From assembly GCA_018894105.1 (NCBI GenBank), contig CM032126.1, positions 13,233,001-13,297,000 of the forward strand: a stretch of 64,000 nucleotides of DNA. The letters are read 5' to 3'. Shown piece by piece: positions 23,128 to 34,414 of the stretch; the first letter of the stretch is position 1, and every line of letters starts with the position of its first letter. The notes below the pieces were generated by a model that was given only the letters and a program-made list of their open reading frames with translations, made no database searches and was not told the origin of the DNA. This stretch comes from Jacaranda mimosifolia. Lineage: Eukaryota > Streptophyta > Magnoliopsida > Lamiales > Bignoniaceae. Made by a program: the position numbers and the translations under genes.

Positions 23128-23239
23128 CTCTGGGCAACAACAAGGGCGTGTCCTTTTATGCTAAGATACATGCTTCGGTTAGGATCAAAGACAGGCTAGA
23201 AAACTAAACAAGACCAAAAAACTAAACTTAGAGAAGGAA

Positions 23240-23400
23240 AATATTAACGAAGAAAAATCTTTGTAAGAAAATTAAAAATCTTTCTGATGCAGAGGATCCT
23301 TATTAAGGCTACTGCAGAGTATACTAAATTTTTAATTAGTCGGAGATGGGGGCGGAATATAGAAATAACGGATATGGATGACAATTCGTAAACATAGAAG
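23240..23400 (+). repeat. EPRV leader fragment, inverted copy
   Basis: The plus strand here (GGGGGCGGAATATAGAAATA and surroundings) matches the minus strand of 29100-29260 almost base for base. The two copies are thus an inverted repeat at opposite ends of the locus. No coding of its own. Confidence 0.85.
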
Positions 23401-23650
23401 AAGTATGAGTACTGAGATGATAAGGAAAATAAGAAGGATTGCTTTTAAGATAGAAAGTAGCATATTATTATTTCACTCCAGCTTCTGATACAAACTAAAT
23501 AAACTTCACCCCTTATATAGAGGATGAATTGATATAGTAATTACAACGCTGGACAAACGACAAATATAGAATAGTATCAAGCCGACAACAAGTACAATAA
23601 TTAAACACACCTTTTGACAAAAGAAAACCAAAGGACAATTATTAAACACA

Positions 23651-25027
23651 CTAAGTCAAAAAGCCTGCAAAATAAGGGCCGAAAACCACGGATGATGTAT
23701 TCTGAAGTGGTGTCTGACTTAGAGGGTTATCAAGTTCAACAGTAATTCCAGCTTTTTCCATCCACTGACTTTCCAGCTCATATGGGTCCTGTGAATCCAT
23801 CATTATGTCTTCATCAACTTTTTCTTTTCCTTTGTCTGAAAAGGAAACATTATCAATTTTTTCTTTTCCTCGATCTGCTGATGTAGATGTAGAAACAACA
23901 ACTAGAAATGAAGTGACTACTGGAAAAGAACATGGAACCGTAGCAGCAACATTCTGGGGAGACTTATCATGAGATAATGCATTCCAGTTAGAATTAAAAT
24001 AAGTCTTTGAAACACCCCACATGAAGTTTGGAGTAGCTTTGTTGAATTCTGTGAAGAACTGCTCAAAATATGCTCTGGCATCATTTTGGAGTTTAATGGC
24101 ATAGTCAATAGGCATTTGTTCCCATGGAGCGTCATCTTCAAACCTTGGCCAGATTTGTGGTGGAACAACAGAATTATGTTCTGCCATTTTCCTTTGAAGC
24201 TCTCTGATCTCAAATCTGTGTTCGTAGAAGTCCTTATTAAGAAGATAAGGAAAGACACCATACTCTTGGACTGAATAGAAGTATGGTAAGTTATGGATAT
24301 AAGGAGAACTTTGTCTCGAAAGAATAAAAATGACAGAGATTCCTGGATCGGATTTCCCAATTTGTTTAATCTGAATCACCTTAAACAATCTCATCCAAGT
24401 AGATAAAGGATAGAACCATTCAAGGAAAGCTTTAGCACAGGGATTATCATCAAAATCATCAAACCATCTACTGTGAAGTTCTGCAATCCACTTGATAGAT
24501 TGTTCAATAGGAAATTCAACAGCAATTTTCCACTGTTCAAGCATGTACCAAAGTAGACAAAGTAATTCTTTAGAAAACATGAGATGGAAAGGATTGGAGA
24601 CGCTAAACAGTGTGAAGAATGGATAATCAGGGTGAAAACCTAAACCTCCAAATGTATGAAGTCCAGTTTTCCTAACAGTAAGAGACTGGTATTTCAGCAT
24701 AAGTTCCTTAGCTCTGGACTTAAGGGTTTTGGTTTTGAAAAGATCAAAAAGTTCAGGAGGAAGGGTTTCTAATGGAAAATCATGAAAAGCAGAAATATTT
24801 GATAGGGATGCTGGAGAAAACATGCATATGATAGGAATATGGCTTCTGGGTATTTCAAAAAGTTTAGGTCGAGAAAGAAGATCTGCAAGGACATTGTTCT
24901 TCCCCTTAATATGGTTAACTGTGAAGTTATACTGAGAAAATAATTCTGCCCATCTAAGTAACTGCTTGGAAGGAATGGAATTATGAGGTTTGAAACTCAG
25001 CATCTTGGGGAAAGCAGTCATGTCCAT
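23651..25027 (-). pseudogene. EPRV RNase H end plus ~370-aa C-terminal extension
   Basis: This 458-codon reading opens in the last part of RNase H (phrases LLRWAELFSQY, HIKGKNNVLADLLSRP, the typical end of the domain). It then runs on for roughly 370 residues with no relation I can name. That part is rich in aromatic and Pro residues (SRWFDDF, PPQIWPRFEDDAPWEQ) and ends in a Ser/Thr/Lys linker with a near-repeat (DRGKEKI / DKGKEKV). It is the longest undamaged frame of the locus. It continues directly from the polyprotein, so it is either a C-terminal domain or a second product released by cleavage. Confidence 0.75.
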
Positions 25028-26030
25028 TTCTACAAAGAAATGATGGCTAATGAGATGAAACTAAAACTTTTCGATACCTCATTTAACAGCCAAGATCTCT
25101 TTGTAAGTAGAGTGGTAATGTTGTTCAAAAGTCTTGAATGAACCACTCTTGAATCCACAAACTTTTCTCTTCCCATCCTTTTCTTCAAGAAGTACAGCAG
25201 CCCAGAAAGTCTCACTAGCGTCTGTCTAAAGAATTCTCTTGCTGTCTGAAGGAATCTGCAAAGGAGGTAGCTTTGAATAGCGTCTTTAATTGTAACAATA
25301 GCCTTCCTTTGAACATAAGACCATTCTGGAGGATTTTCTTTAACATATCATGTAACGGTCTTATTATTGACACCAGCCTTGGTATAAAGTCTGCAGCATA
25401 ATTGATCACTCCAAGAAATTGTTGAAGTTGTTGCTTGGACTCCAGATCATTTGGGAACTTGAGAAGCTCTGTAGCTATATGCGGCTGCAAAGAGTACTGT
25501 CCATCCTTAATGTACATTCCCAAAAACTCAATTTCATTCTGAGCAATGATCATTTTCTTCTCAGAAAGCATAATTCCATATTGTCGAACCAATTCCCCAA
25601 AACGATTCAGAAGATAAGAATGAGATCCTAAATCTTCAGAAAATAAAAGAATATCGTCAATGTAGATCAAAGCGTTTGGGAACAATGGTACAAAGATCTT
25701 GACCATAGCTTTCTGGAACAATGATGGAGCTGTTTTAAGACCAAAAGGAATAACAGTCCATTGGAAATGAGCATTCGGGATGCAAAAGGCTATCTTGTAT
25801 CGATCATCAGGATGGATGCCAATATGCCAAAATCCTGCTTTGAGATCAAACTTGGAGAAGATGTTAGCTTTTGTGAGGTTGGAGAATAAGCAGTTCCTAT
25901 TCTTTTATTGACATAAAAGGTTTGACTAGCCCACGGAGAGTTTGTTGCTTCAATAAGTCCTTCGTCTCTCAACTGGGCTAATTCCTTGGTAGCCAACTCA
26001 AGTTGATCAGGTGGCATTCCTGATGACTAG
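25028..26030 (-). pseudogene. EPRV reverse transcriptase and RNase H start
   Basis: Pieces in order are ELAQLRDEGLIEATNSPWAS (25940-25990), a stretch to about 25800, then after a frame change 25721-25215 with IYIDDILLFS (catalytic YIDD, about 25640-25665), EIEFLGMYI, and QLQQFLGVINYAADFIP, the connection to RNase H. The RNase H start follows in another frame (25215-25030). RT copies the pregenomic RNA into DNA. At least three frame changes separate the parts, so no functional enzyme can be made. Confidence 0.85.
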
Positions 26031-26208
26031 CTTTGGTAGGGTTTATATTCACATATTTCTTGAAAGGTAGCTGTACAAAAAACTCTGTATTTTTCCAAAT
26101 AGGGTTTGTGCATTTATGAAGGAACTCAGAATGAGATTCTGCACAACAATCTCTTATGATTTTTGCTTGAATATCTGGAATGGATTCAGTTTGGACGGAG
26201 AGGTGATA

Positions 26209-26736
26209 TTATGGCTTGATATATGGAAGAAAGTAAAACTTAAACCTAAGACCTTCTGGTTTAGGAACTACTTTCTTTTCCCACAAATGTCTTATAATAT
26301 CAAACCCAATAACAACATCCTTCCCAGGTAATGAAGATCCAAGGAACCTGTGGATAACTGATAGTTCTGGGAAGAATTGAATCTTAACAGGCTTACTAAT
26401 TAACCCAATCGTCAGATTCTCACTATTAGCAACCTGAAAAACCTCATGATGTTTTTTCCAGAAAGTGGCAGGTAAAATCCTGGGATTGAGAATAGAACTG
26501 GATGCTCCTGTATCAAGTAAACCAACCACATTAATAGGATTATCAAACTTTTGAGGAATGATCTGTACCTGCACAAATGGTACAGCAAGAGCTAGACCAA
26601 CAAATTGAATCCTAAAGATAGGAAGTTGTTCTTCTTTCATTTCGCTATCTGAAGAGGAATCATCATCAGTAACATCTTCAAGGGCAAATAAAGCCTGCTC
26701 AGTAGGCTCATCTTCCTCAGAAAAGAGTGACTCCAA
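26209..26736 (-). pseudogene. EPRV aspartic protease region
   Basis: The reading has an acidic N-terminal linker (SEEDEPTEQ...DDDSSSDSE) and then GLLDTGASSSILN at about 26485-26525, the D-T-G-A active site of retroviral-type proteases. It goes on to KDVVIGFDIIRHL at about 26270-26310, the second conserved block of the fold. The catalytic motif is intact here. The protease would cut the polyprotein. The frame ends at 26209 and the RT begins in a different frame. Confidence 0.85.
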
Positions 26737-26789
26737 ATCGTCATTATCAAGGTCACACTGGGTTAGCTGAAGAATCTGCTTAAGAATTT

Positions 26790-26990
26790 TGTCCCTCTTC
26801 TTGTTTGGACAATTCTTAGCCCAGTGTCCACGCTTATGGCAAATGTGACACCTGTCTCCTTTGTGCCTTGAAAACTTTCTCCTAAAAAATCTTCTTTTCC
26901 TCCTTAGCCTCCATTGCTGGTGATGCTTTTTGAATCTTTTCTGATGCCTGTGGGATTTCTCCGGACAATAGCACTTTTCTGACTTGCATT
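26790..26990 (-). pseudogene. EPRV basic region and CCHC zinc knuckle
   Basis: The minus strand reads an Arg/Lys/His-rich stretch, then CHICHKRGHWAKNC (about 26810-26855), a perfect CX2CX4HX4C knuckle. In pararetroviruses this knuckle ends the coat region and binds nucleic acid. It lies between the coat-like reading and the protease. Confidence 0.85.
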
Positions 26991-27061
26991 TAATCTAGAG
27001 GTCCTTCTTGTCACATTCCTTTGAAAACTTCTTCCCTGTCTCCTGGAATTCTTTTAAAAAC

Positions 27062-27570
27062 TTCCAATTGTTACACAGTTTTTCCAGGGCCTTAAAGACA
27101 AATTGATAGATTTATCCAAAGGTAACATTTTCAAGTGTTCTCCCTCTTAGCTCAATTAATCTTAAGGCTTCTTGACCCACGGAATCAGGAATAGAGTTGA
27201 GATAGGTCTGCTTCAGGTTTGGATTGTCCATCCCGCCAAGAATATAGAACTTCTGCGACATCCTTTGGAAATGTTTCTCAAGATCTTTTCTTTTGAAAGA
27301 GCAACATTTCATTTTGAAGAACTCCTCCCTGGCAGCATCTAGGTTATTTTGATGTTGTCCTAGAAACTCAATATAGATATAATTCATGAAAGTCTCAACG
27401 TTTGGTGAGTTTCTAGTCTGGATCTGCTTGTAATCTCCAAGAGCATACCACCATTCTTTCAACGTACCAATCATTCGTGCCGTAAACCCATTTATAACAC
27501 CAATAAGAGTATCATTCGTGCCGTAAACCCATTTATAACACCAATAAGAGTAGCGCTTGGTTTTTGAAGT
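27062..27570 (-). pseudogene. EPRV coat-protein-like region, broken by a 41-bp duplication
   Basis: The core reading 27474-27112 is helical, with W, Y and F in the pattern of pararetroviral coat proteins (LKEWWYALGDY, KHFQRMSQKFYILGG). It is cut at its N-terminal end by an exact 41-bp tandem duplication (27470-27551), which shifts the frame because 41 is not a multiple of three. Another break at 27112 separates it from the knuckle region. The coat assignment rests on position and pattern only. Confidence 0.65.
27470..27551. repeat. Exact 41-bp tandem duplication
   Basis: ATCATTCGTGCCGTAAACCC and the next 21 bases occur at 27470-27510 and again, unchanged, at 27511-27551. The inverted fragment at 29271-29570 holds only one copy of this stretch (with GCACGAATGA near 29541), so the duplication arose after that fragment separated. 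Confidence 0.95.
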
Positions 27571-28510
27571 TCAGTAACACACCAAGATATCATTTCATGT
27601 ATTCTGTCCTTCCAGATATAAGGCGGAATATCATCAAAGGTGAATAGATGCCTTGTATTACTGGAAAAACCATCTTCAAGCTCATGAACATGGGGATTTC
27701 GTTGTTGACCTTGTTAATTGGTTTCTGGTTCATCATCTACTACTGGCTCTTGAGGAGTTTTCGGAGGTCGATCTTCTGGAGGTTGATTCATGAAGAGCAA
27801 AGGGACATCTTCCGATTGCTCCTCTGAATCACTGATATCTTCTGTAGTGAACACCGGCCATGGTCTGTTTGGCTTACTTTCTTCAAACTCAACAGATTTT
27901 TTAAGAAAATCCGTGAGTGGATTGGAAGAAGATGAACTCTGCATCATGAATTGCTGGGAATCACTAGACTTTGAAACAAGCGGTCCAGTGGTAGACACTT
28001 GAGGCTTACTCTTCTTCTTATATTCTTCGGGAGAAAAGAATGAAGAAGAGTCTCCAAACATTTTCTTGAAATTATCCAGACCATGCAGAGGTTGTGAAAC
28101 AACAGGGTATGGAGATACTAAAGGCTCTGGCCTATTCCAAATAGAATCTCGATGGTACTGATCTTCCAGAGATTTTAGCTGGGTCTTGAGTGACTTGATC
28201 TCCTGCTCCTTATGATTGATGGCTGCGAGTTATGGAGAAGTCTCATGATTTCATCGTGAACAGTATCAATCCTTTCTTTTAACGACTGAATTAATACTGC
28301 AATCTGATTCTCCATCTTGGATTCAATTCTTTCATGGCTTTTAACAATCTTCTGTAGCATCTGGTTCTGAGCTACTGTATTTTTTGACTGCCAGTTGAGA
28401 GTTGCTTCTGCAGCAGTAGCATCCACCGTAGATCCATCTGACTTATGGGATGTTGGATTCTTTATCTTCCAGGAATGTTTGAACTCAGAGGTCTGAATTT
28501 CCGTAGGAGG
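27570..28510 (-). pseudogene. EPRV linker between movement-like and coat-like regions
   Basis: 28061-27714 reads a Pro/Ser/Glu-rich, disordered-looking stretch (DISDSEEQSEDVPLLF). 28480-28175 is predicted coiled-coil-like (QNQMLQKIVKSHERIESKME, then LIQSLKERIDTVHDEIMRLL). Such a coiled coil before the coat region is common in plant pararetroviruses. Stops at several points. Confidence 0.6.
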
Positions 28511-29125
28511 AAAATTCAGTTGTTGCTGAGAAGTGGAAGAATAGGTTGTAGTAGTAGGAACAGCTCCACATATCTGGATCTGAAGCTTGAGGGCCGATCT
28601 TAAACATGGATCTGATATTGGCATGTTGAAATTTGGAAACATAGTAACAAGTACAGTTCCAGCATTCAACGTGGTTTGAACAGTGCCAATACATGCATGC
28701 TAGTAGTCTGCATATCGGGTATCCATGAGAGCAATCCTGGAAGTAGTGGGAAGGCCTTTTCGTCCATAAAGAGTAAGAGCAAATCTTATGGCTCCAAAAT
28801 GGATATGGGTATATCCTTCTGATAGCCATAACTCAGGTAAATGGGAAGGTAGCTCGATAGGAATCATTTGCTCCTTTTCAATAGCAGGAAGAAAATGTTG
28901 GTCAAAGGCTGAGGCTTGAACATATTCTTTGACTTGTATTTTAGAAGGATTAATAAGACTCTTGATAGTCTTAGTAAAAGAAGATTTGGGTTTAGTAAAG
29001 GCATGGTAAGGATTTATGAGAGGTAAGTTGGTGAGTGGAACCTTTTCATTATCGGGAAGATAGGTAATTTCATAAAGGGAGTCTATTTTAGAAGCATTAG
29101 ACTGACGAAATTTACGAATTGTCAT
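28510..29125 (-). pseudogene. EPRV movement-protein-like region (30K type), truncated
   Basis: The reading starts MTIRKFRQSNASKIDSLYEI at 29125 and passes through YTHIHFGAIRFALTLYGRKG, then after a stop near 28700 continues CIGTVQTTLNAGTVLVTMFP and SDPCLRSALKLQIQICG. This fits the core of 30K-superfamily movement proteins, which open plasmodesmata. The region after about 28530 does not continue into the expected C-terminal part; a copy of that part lies separately at 29537-30114. The gene is non-functional in both places. Confidence 0.7.
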
Positions 29126-29270
29126 CCATATTCGTTATTTCTATATTCCGCCCCCATCTCCGACTAATTAAAAATTTAGTATGCTCTGTAGTTGCCTTAA
29201 TAAGGATCCTCTGCTTCAGAAAGATTTTTAATTTTCTTACAAAGATTTTTCTTTGTTAATATTTTCTCTT

Positions 29271-29570
29271 CATGAATCAACCTCCAGAAGATCGACCTCC
29301 GGAAACTCCTCAAGAGCCAGTAGTAGATGATGAACCAGAAACCAGTCAACAAGGTCAACAATGAAATCCCCATGTTCATGAGCCTGAAGATGGTTTTTCC
29401 AGCAATACAAGGCATCTGTTCACCTTTGATGATATTCCTCCTTCTATCTGGAAGGACAGAATCCATGAAATGATGTCTTGGTGTGTTACTGAACTTCAAA
29501 AACTAGGCGCTACTCTTATTGGTGTTATAAATGGGTTTACTGCACGAATGACTGGTACGTTGAAAGAATG
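29271..29570 (+). pseudogene. EPRV linker/coat fragment in inverted orientation
   Basis: The plus strand matches the minus strand of about 27790-27455 (shared words CAACCTCCAGAAGATCGACC and GAAATGATGTCTTGGTGTGT, allowing single changes). It is thus an inverted duplicate of part of the main copy. It joins leader-like DNA at about 29250 and a minus-strand fragment at about 29570. Confidence 0.85.
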
Positions 29571-30125
29571 GTTTCTACCGTTCCATCTTGATTTTTGTGA
29601 AAAGATGGTTGAGTAGACTGGATCGGCTTAGATTCCTTTGACGCCTGATGAGTCTGTTCATAAGTAGTTATCCACGAATCAGGAATCAGCTTCTGCAACT
29701 CTTCTTTAGGTAATTGTCTGGGGACATAAGTACAGCTAGGTATGTGATTAGTGTCCATAGAGATTAACGGGGCCTCGTCTGTCTCTTGAGGAAAAGCAAA
29801 ATCAATTGAATGATTTTGAATCCTGTACACCATCTGATAATGGAGTGTTGCAGAATAGGTTGTAGCAGTAGGAACAGCTCCACATATCTGGATGTGAAGC
29901 TTGAGTTAGTGTCCATAGAGATTAACAGGGCCTCGTCTGTCTCTTGAGGAAAAGCAAAATCAATTGAATGATTTTGAATCCTGTACACCATCTGATAATG
30001 GAGTGTTGCAGAATAGGTTGTAGCAGTAGGAACAACTCCACATATCTGGATCTGAAGCTTGAGGGTCGATCTTAAACATGGATCTGATATTAGCATGTTG
30101 AAATTTGGAAACATAGTAACAAGTA
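29571..30125 (-). pseudogene. EPRV movement-protein fragment with 158-bp tandem duplication
   Basis: Read on the minus strand, 30114-29764 covers the phrase MFPNFNMLISDPCLRSTLKL and continues past the point where the main copy is broken; 29833-29537 carries the C-terminal side (CTYVPRQLPKEELQKL). A block is repeated in tandem: GTCCATAGAGATTAAC occurs at 29753 and again at 29911, a period of 158 bp, so the same stretch is read twice and the frame is lost. Confidence 0.75.
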
Positions 30126-30734
30126 AATTTTAAAGTTTAGAAATGTCTATATTTTATGTTTTTTTGTATTTTCTATAATTCTTATATTATTTATTATTTT
30201 TATAATCATGATATCATATCGGTTGAACTAGTAGTTAAAGTACCAGTAGAACTTATAACCAGTAGGGCCGTTGATTCTATCCTCAATCTAGTTTTCAAAA
30301 TATTGACTAAAACACATGTTAGACTAACTCATAAATGATAATAAAATAATCCCTAAAGAATACAAATTATCTTTATTGTTTCATGTAAAAGCAATTTTAA
30401 ATATATTTTATGATTACAATTATGACAATTATTTGTTCAAATAACTTTGTATATATGTAAGGCAATTTTTAAATTTTATAAGACAAAAAGAATAGTTCTT
30501 AATATCCTCTGTTGTAGCAGTGGTATTTGCTCCATCAGCCAATCCTGCCAGATTGAATAATGTTTACTACTAGCCGAGACTATGTTTTTCTCATAACTCG
30601 GATTATGTTCCAAATGTATCGGATTTTGCTTTTTTTTCTTTTGCAGTATCTCGACGTGACATGAGCGTGAAAGGGGTTTAAGAATCACTTTTTTTTTTAT
30701 AATGGCTAAAATCACTTATTTTGACTTTTTTACC
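30126..30734. other. Intergenic DNA
   Basis: AT-rich; no gene or element end recognised. A T-run at about 30689-30699 is the only low-complexity feature. Confidence 0.4.
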
Positions 30735-30905
30735 CCATATTGTAGGGTGGATCTCGAAAGATATAAAAGATCTCCCTCCAAGTCGTACATACGACTTTCT
30801 GTAGAATTCTATATGTATCTATAAGGTCGAGTATAGAATTCTATTTACTCACTTTAAATTGAGTATCCATTTCCCTCCCTTTCCTGCTAAGATTGGAAAA
30901 TCTTA
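30735..30905. other. Plastid-like DNA (NUPT)
   Basis: The stretch GGATCTCGAAAGATATAAAAGATC...AAATTGAGTATCC...CCCTCCCTTTCCTGCTAAGATTGG closely resembles, from memory, a non-coding part of the plastid inverted repeat. Differences I notice are G-to-A or C-to-T changes plus one small deletion near 30797. The segment is much less AT-rich than its surroundings. I could not check it against a plastome. Confidence 0.55.
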
Positions 30906-33694
30906 TAATTATCAAACTAAGAAGTATGAATTCTAGGAATTAACTTTTGTGCCAACAAAAGTAACAACGGAGCGGCGCACCCTTTTTTTGTTTTCTCTCC
31001 TTATTTTCTTTTTTATTTTATTTTTTATCCGGCAGGAGTGGCTCACTTTGTTTACTATGAAAAGAGCAAATAGTTTGTTTTATAAATATATTTATTTCCC
31101 ATAATGTACTTATTAGAAATTCTTAATACAGTATGTCCCCTAAAAAACACTATTGATTAATTGAAATTGACTATCTCTTAGTGTATTTGTAAATGATCGA
31201 ACATTTAAAAAAAAAAAAAAACTAATTAGATAATACTAATTAAAAGGACAATATTAGAATTTGAAAGTTTAATAACATTAAAACTATCAAAGTATTAACA
31301 TGAAGTTAGACAAAAGATTAGAGTATGTACTATGTAACTTTAATTTGGCTAAGCAATTGCACCAAGCAAGGTCGAAGTTCATTTAATTTATTAGGTTTTG
31401 ACTGATTTAATTAGATTCAATTAATTCAAAATTAAGTTTAAGTTACAAAAGATCTAGCTTGAAATAGGTTTAACTCATTGAAAGGGGTTGTATATTAGAA
31501 TTATTTCAAGAAATTATATTTAATTTTTTACTTTATTATAAATTAATACATAATTTTTTGATGTCCATGCTTATATAAATATAAAAAGATAAAATTAAGT
31601 TGAAAAAAATTTATTTTTTTGTATTTCTATACAATTATATTAGTAATTATTTTATCTCCAGAAGATATATAAATAAAAGACTCAATTTTTAGAATTCTGT
31701 TTTATAGCGTTCCAAACAAGAGACTATACAATAAATTATGAACAAAATCAGAAATATAATTAATCAATTAAGTCAGTTCAATTCACGGTTAATCATATTG
31801 TTTTAACCAATTAAAAATTTTCTCATGTTAGCTTGCCAGAGATAAGTATGAAACCTGTGTGGATTTATGTTTTGAGTCAAGTTTGGCCTAACTAGAAAAA
31901 ATGAAATAAAATTAATATTGAATTTGAACCTATTTTGATTGAGCTTATAAAACCACTTCAATTACAATATCGCGCCATATATTAAGTCCCGCTGAGAGCC
32001 TTAACTAAGCGTGACGTCAGCTATGGCCTATGGCCTATGAGCTATCAAATTGATTAATTGATGTTGAAAAAACTCAGCACTGATAGACTTTTTCACCTCA
32101 ATGTCAACTCCTCATTAAACAAAACTTTTATCCTAATAATGACTATTAGTGGTATAATTAGTAGAGTGCTTTTTGGTCTAAAGTTTTGCCAAATTAATGG
32201 ACGCAATGGGTCGTTTGCCTAATGCTAAATTCTATTTTTGTGTAATTCTCAAAATGTATGGAACTTCAAGTTACTATTACAATTATTTACCACTACAATC
32301 CATTTATATATTAATAAATGCTTCTTATCTGAAAATTTAAAATCCCAAAGCTTTTTAAAATCAATTTGATCTATTCACAGTTGGTATTTGGAAGAGCTTA
32401 CAGCTCTTCAAAATTTTTATAAAATATTTAATTATTTATAATATATTAAAAATATTTGTTAATTTTTCAAAAATAATGATCAACTTTTGAAATTTTAAAA
32501 TAAAATGTTACTATTTTGTAAGCACTTTTCACAAAAAATAAGAAGATCTTTATTTATGTATAGGATATTAACAAACTCTTTTAATTATAATCATTTGAAT
32601 TACAAAATTATTGTTACTAACATTTTATAATATTCAAAATTTTATTCTATCCAAAGACTTAAATAACTTATTTTCAAAATAAAATTTATCATCTTATAAA
32701 TTCTAAAAATATTTTATAAAATATAAGAATTTATAAAAATTTTTTACATGAACTTAGCCAAATACCTCTGGGTCTCTAATTGTTGATTTATTCGTGCTAA
32801 AACCTTTATCAAATAGTGCTTTTCTTTTTTCTCTCTCTGTTTTTTTTTTTTTTTTTAATCTTTATCATTAATCATCACAAAAGAGTTGGTAGCATGATTG
32901 CCTGTTAGTTAGCTCACAACAATATTTTAATAGACACTTTTCTCCTCGCATCCCTTTTTCAATTTCTTACTATTATTATTGTGATGATCATTATTTGTTT
33001 TTTCAATTCTTTGTCCTCTTCAATACAGATTAAAGTTTCTGGAAAGCTGAGGCAGTAAAGGTGAGAAGGTGAGCTAAGGCGCGGGACCCAAAGAATTTTT
33101 TTGGGTCAGCAAATCTGCGACATTGTTTTCTTATCCCAATACTGCATTATGGTTGTTGCGCCCATACGTTACCGAATATTTGTATCCCGCACAATTATTT
33201 GCCCACCCAAATTCAAATACTACATAATACATATCTGTTCTAAAACGTTTTTATTTTTTCAAAAATATCTTAAGATGAAATATTCTCTCATTTAAAGTAA
33301 TAATTAAACAATATGGTAGCACTAGTTTTTTACTATTAATTTAATTAAGACTAATATTATAAAATGCATACAAAGTTTTTACTTTTTTATCTTTCATCTA
33401 AAATTTTATGTGAGATCAAAATAGATATATAAGTATTTTAATAACGGGTGGAGGAATTATGTGTCCACTAATTACCTTGTGGCTTGTCCATTTCAAATAA
33501 ACTAAAAGTTGTAAAGGTGAACAGTTTTTAAATTTTAACTAAAGAATTTCTAATACTTTTTTAGACAATTATTAATCGTTCTATATTAAACTACACTTGA
33601 TAAATTTACAGATAATTCTCACATTCATTTTGAAGTTACAAGCAAAATTAATAGAATTTTTATCTCCTCCTTTCTTTTCCCTCATGCTTAAGAA

Positions 33695-33696
<2 letters not shown>

Positions 33697-33738
<42 letters not shown>
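33697..33738. repeat. (AC)n microsatellite
   Basis: About 21 AC dinucleotides without interruption. Confidence 0.97.
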
Positions 33739-33741
<3 letters not shown>

Positions 33742-34359
33742 AACAACTCAAATGATTTTCCTATATATCAAGAATGTAACATCCATGTACCGTTACCATA
33801 AAATCTAATTTAAAGTGCTGTAGCACAAAGGTTTCCAGTGAATTTGTCCATAGCCCAAATGCCAAATATCATGTCCTATTTTTTTTTATTTTTTTATTTT
33901 TTGAATCAAAAACAGCAAAATATGAGCATGAGGGACCACACAAATTAATGAAGACTGCCATCATGCCTACTTATACATACAATTCTTACTGAAATACTGA
34001 TGCCAAATTTTAGGTGGAGGAATTCCAGAAGGATCCCAGCTCGATTGGTTAACAAACTGGCCAACCCATGCATTTTATAAGGTTATGCTTGAACCAATTA
34101 AAGGGATTGAACATAAGAATTTACAATCATATAAAAAAGTCCACACACTTTGGTTGGAAAATTTCATGTTATAATAGATTTTTTTTAAAATTTTAAACTC
34201 TCATCTTGAATTATTTTTTAAGTTACCGTCGTAAATTTGAATTGCTCAAGTCCAAATTAACCATGCCATCCAAACACAGGTAGGCATGCATGTGATCATT
34301 TCAAAAATAAATTAATTTTTTAAAGCATTTTAGAAAGCAAATTACATATCTTGAAGAGG

Positions 34360-34360
<1 letters not shown>

Positions 34361-34414
<54 letters not shown>
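34361..34414. repeat. (TA)n(TG)n compound microsatellite
   Basis: About 13 TA units run straight into about 13 TG units, a layout that arises when TA units mutate or slip into TG. Confidence 0.97.

Larger units (their letters stand above)
22862..30125 (-). mobile_element. Endogenous pararetrovirus locus (Caulimoviridae-like), rearranged and decayed
   Basis: The minus strand carries, in order from 29125 to 23651, a movement-protein-like region, a coat-like region, a CCHC knuckle, an aspartic protease, a reverse transcriptase and an RNase H with a long extension. No flanking LTRs and no integrase are seen. This is the plan of plant pararetroviruses with one large polyprotein; Petuvirus- or Florendovirus-like is my guess and the genus is open. 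Pieces of the same sequence recur in inverted (23240-23400, 29190-29570) and tandem form (29750-30110) at the two ends, the usual look of EPRV loci. Stops, shifts and duplications break every region, so it is a fossil. Confidence 0.8.

Noticed and set aside
23917..24360. Minus ORF of 147 codons
   Set aside because: Overlaps the better-supported 458-codon frame on the same strand; composition is that of a shifted frame.
22862..30125. A Gypsy-type LTR retrotransposon
   Set aside because: No LTRs, no integrase after RNase H, and a movement-like region is present; the repeats at the ends are inverted fragments, not direct LTRs.
32005..32025. TGACGTCA motif as part of a promoter
   Set aside because: A clean bZIP-type site, but no gene on either side within several kb, so no function can be claimed.
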